Assembly (NCBI GenBank): GCA_035702845.1
Contig: DASSZK010000162.1
Coordinates: forward strand, 1-12,440
Reading direction: 5' to 3'
DNA length: 12,440 bases
Source: JAJZMF01 sp035702845
GTDB lineage: Bacteria > Actinomycetota > Acidimicrobiia > Acidimicrobiales > Palsa-688
The notes under the pieces are model-generated. The model ran no database searches. It saw nothing but the letters and a program-made list of their open reading frames with translations, and was not told where the DNA came from. Of this stretch, positions 11,821 through 12,440 are shown in pieces (within the stretch, counting starts at the first letter, position 1; each line of letters starts with the position of its first letter). A program made the position numbers and the translations under genes.

Positions 11821-12440
11821 TGTCGAGCTATCGCAACGTGCGCAGTGCCGTTGGCCGCCGGACGGCAACCTTCCTCGCCGCTCTCGGGGCGGTTGTAGCG
11901 CTCATGAGCTTTGGTTCAGCTCCGGCCTTTGCTGCGCCATCGGCAGCGGCCTCCTGCACGGGAACTGTCGCCGGCCTGGAGACAGCCGCCGGCGACCAGC
12001 AGGTTGCCAAGGTAGGAACGGCGTTTTCGACTGACCTCGAAGTACAGGTCGTAGGGACGGGCGGATGCCCGTTGCAGGGTGCCACGGTGACTTTCACTGC
12101 TCCGACAAGCGGCCCGACAGCCTCGTTTGCTGGCGGAGCGTCCATTGTGTCCGTCGCTACGGGCGCCGCGGGCTCTGCAAGCGCGCCGCAGTTGACGGCC
12201 AATGACGTGACCGGCACCTACCAGGTAGAGGCGACTGTGGGGTCGTTCTCGCTCGAGTTCTCCCTGACCAACACGACAGTCGGGACGGTGTCGTCCATTA
12301 CCGCCGTGTCGGGCAATGACCAAAGCGCAGCCGTGGGCGCCGAGTTTGCCGCGCCGCTGACGGTCAGCGTCACCGACGCTTTTGGCGACCCGATCGAAGG
12401 CGCCAGTGTGACGTTCTCTGTTCCCAGTTCCAAGGCGGGA
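11820..12440 (+). CDS. Secreted Ig-like repeat protein (3' end outside window)
   Basis: The ATG at 11820 overlaps the lipoprotein stop (TGATG), and the frame stays open for 207 codons to the window edge. The N-terminus is a clear signal peptide: arginines, then a hydrophobic core, ending near PAFA before APSA (about residue 39). Two tandem modules follow, about 47-150 and 155 onward. Both show the bacterial Ig-like (Big_1/invasin) pattern: GDQQVAKVGTAFSTDLEVQV in the first and NDQSAAVGAEFAAPLTVSV in the second, each followed by a GA(T/S)VTF strand. The first module has Cys at about 46 and 82, a possible disulfide. Such repeats usually form stalks of surface or secreted proteins. Being last in the coupled operon, it may be the transporter's substrate or surface partner. 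The total length and C-terminal anchor cannot be seen. Confidence 0.85.
   Translation, partial: MSSYRNVRSAVGRRTATFLAALGAVVALMSFGSAPAFAAPSAAASCTGTVAGLETAAGDQQVAKVGTAFSTDLEVQVVGTGGCPLQGATVTFTAPTSGPTASFAGGASIVSVATGAAGSASAPQLTANDVTGTYQVEATVGSFSLEFSLTNTTVGTVSSITAVSGNDQSAAVGAEFAAPLTVSVTDAFGDPIEGASVTFSVPSSKAG

Overview
The window is high-GC bacterial DNA. Its beta' subunit has the sequence style of Actinomycetota. The segment after the first zinc site, the long N-terminal coiled coil and the secreted Thr/Ser-rich proteins suggest an Acidimicrobiia-like lineage, but that is recollection of the family and not a search result. All convincing genes lie on the + strand.

Region 1 (1-3885) is rpoC, lacking only the start of its N-terminus, and the housekeeping part of the window. 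It ends at a strong hairpin (3918-3954). No ribosomal-protein or elongation-factor genes follow within the window; the DNA passes directly into envelope and secretion genes.

Region 2 (about 3974-6363) is a single-gene unit. A good -35/-10 pair is followed by a short leader with a G-rich ribosome binding site. The gene encodes a secreted protein: signal peptide, Thr-rich linker, ricin-type beta-trefoil lectin, then a large beta-helix-like domain. Two GC-rich hairpins without a T tract close the unit. The protein belongs to an actinobacterial family often auto-labelled 'adenylyl cyclase' or 'coagulation factor 5/8', labels the sequence does not support; a carbohydrate-binding or carbohydrate-active role is more plausible.

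Region 3 (about 6494 to the window end) is a tightly packed five-gene operon. It encodes a membrane fusion protein (HlyD/MacA class) with a very long helical hairpin, a MacB/LolD-class ABC ATPase, a MacB/FtsX-class permease, a probable lipoprotein with two DUF5666-like domains, and a secreted Ig-like repeat protein cut by the window edge. The first four junctions in the ORF chain are ATGA, GTGA, ATGA and TGATG overlaps, although the lipoprotein probably starts 27 nt inside its ORF, so that junction becomes a 23-nt gap. The promoter places the transcript start almost on an ATG that opens a seven-codon ORF, whose stop overlaps the GTG start of the fusion protein.

Taken together, region 3 looks like a MacAB-like transenvelope machine of a probably monoderm bacterium, co-expressed with a surface lipoprotein and an Ig-like exoprotein. 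Those two are candidates for its accessory factor and its substrate or surface partner. The most unusual parts are the 18-residue repeats in both arms of the coiled coil, a cysteine pair at the hairpin tip, and a Ser/Gly array of two DNA repeat types inserted in the lipoyl domain.
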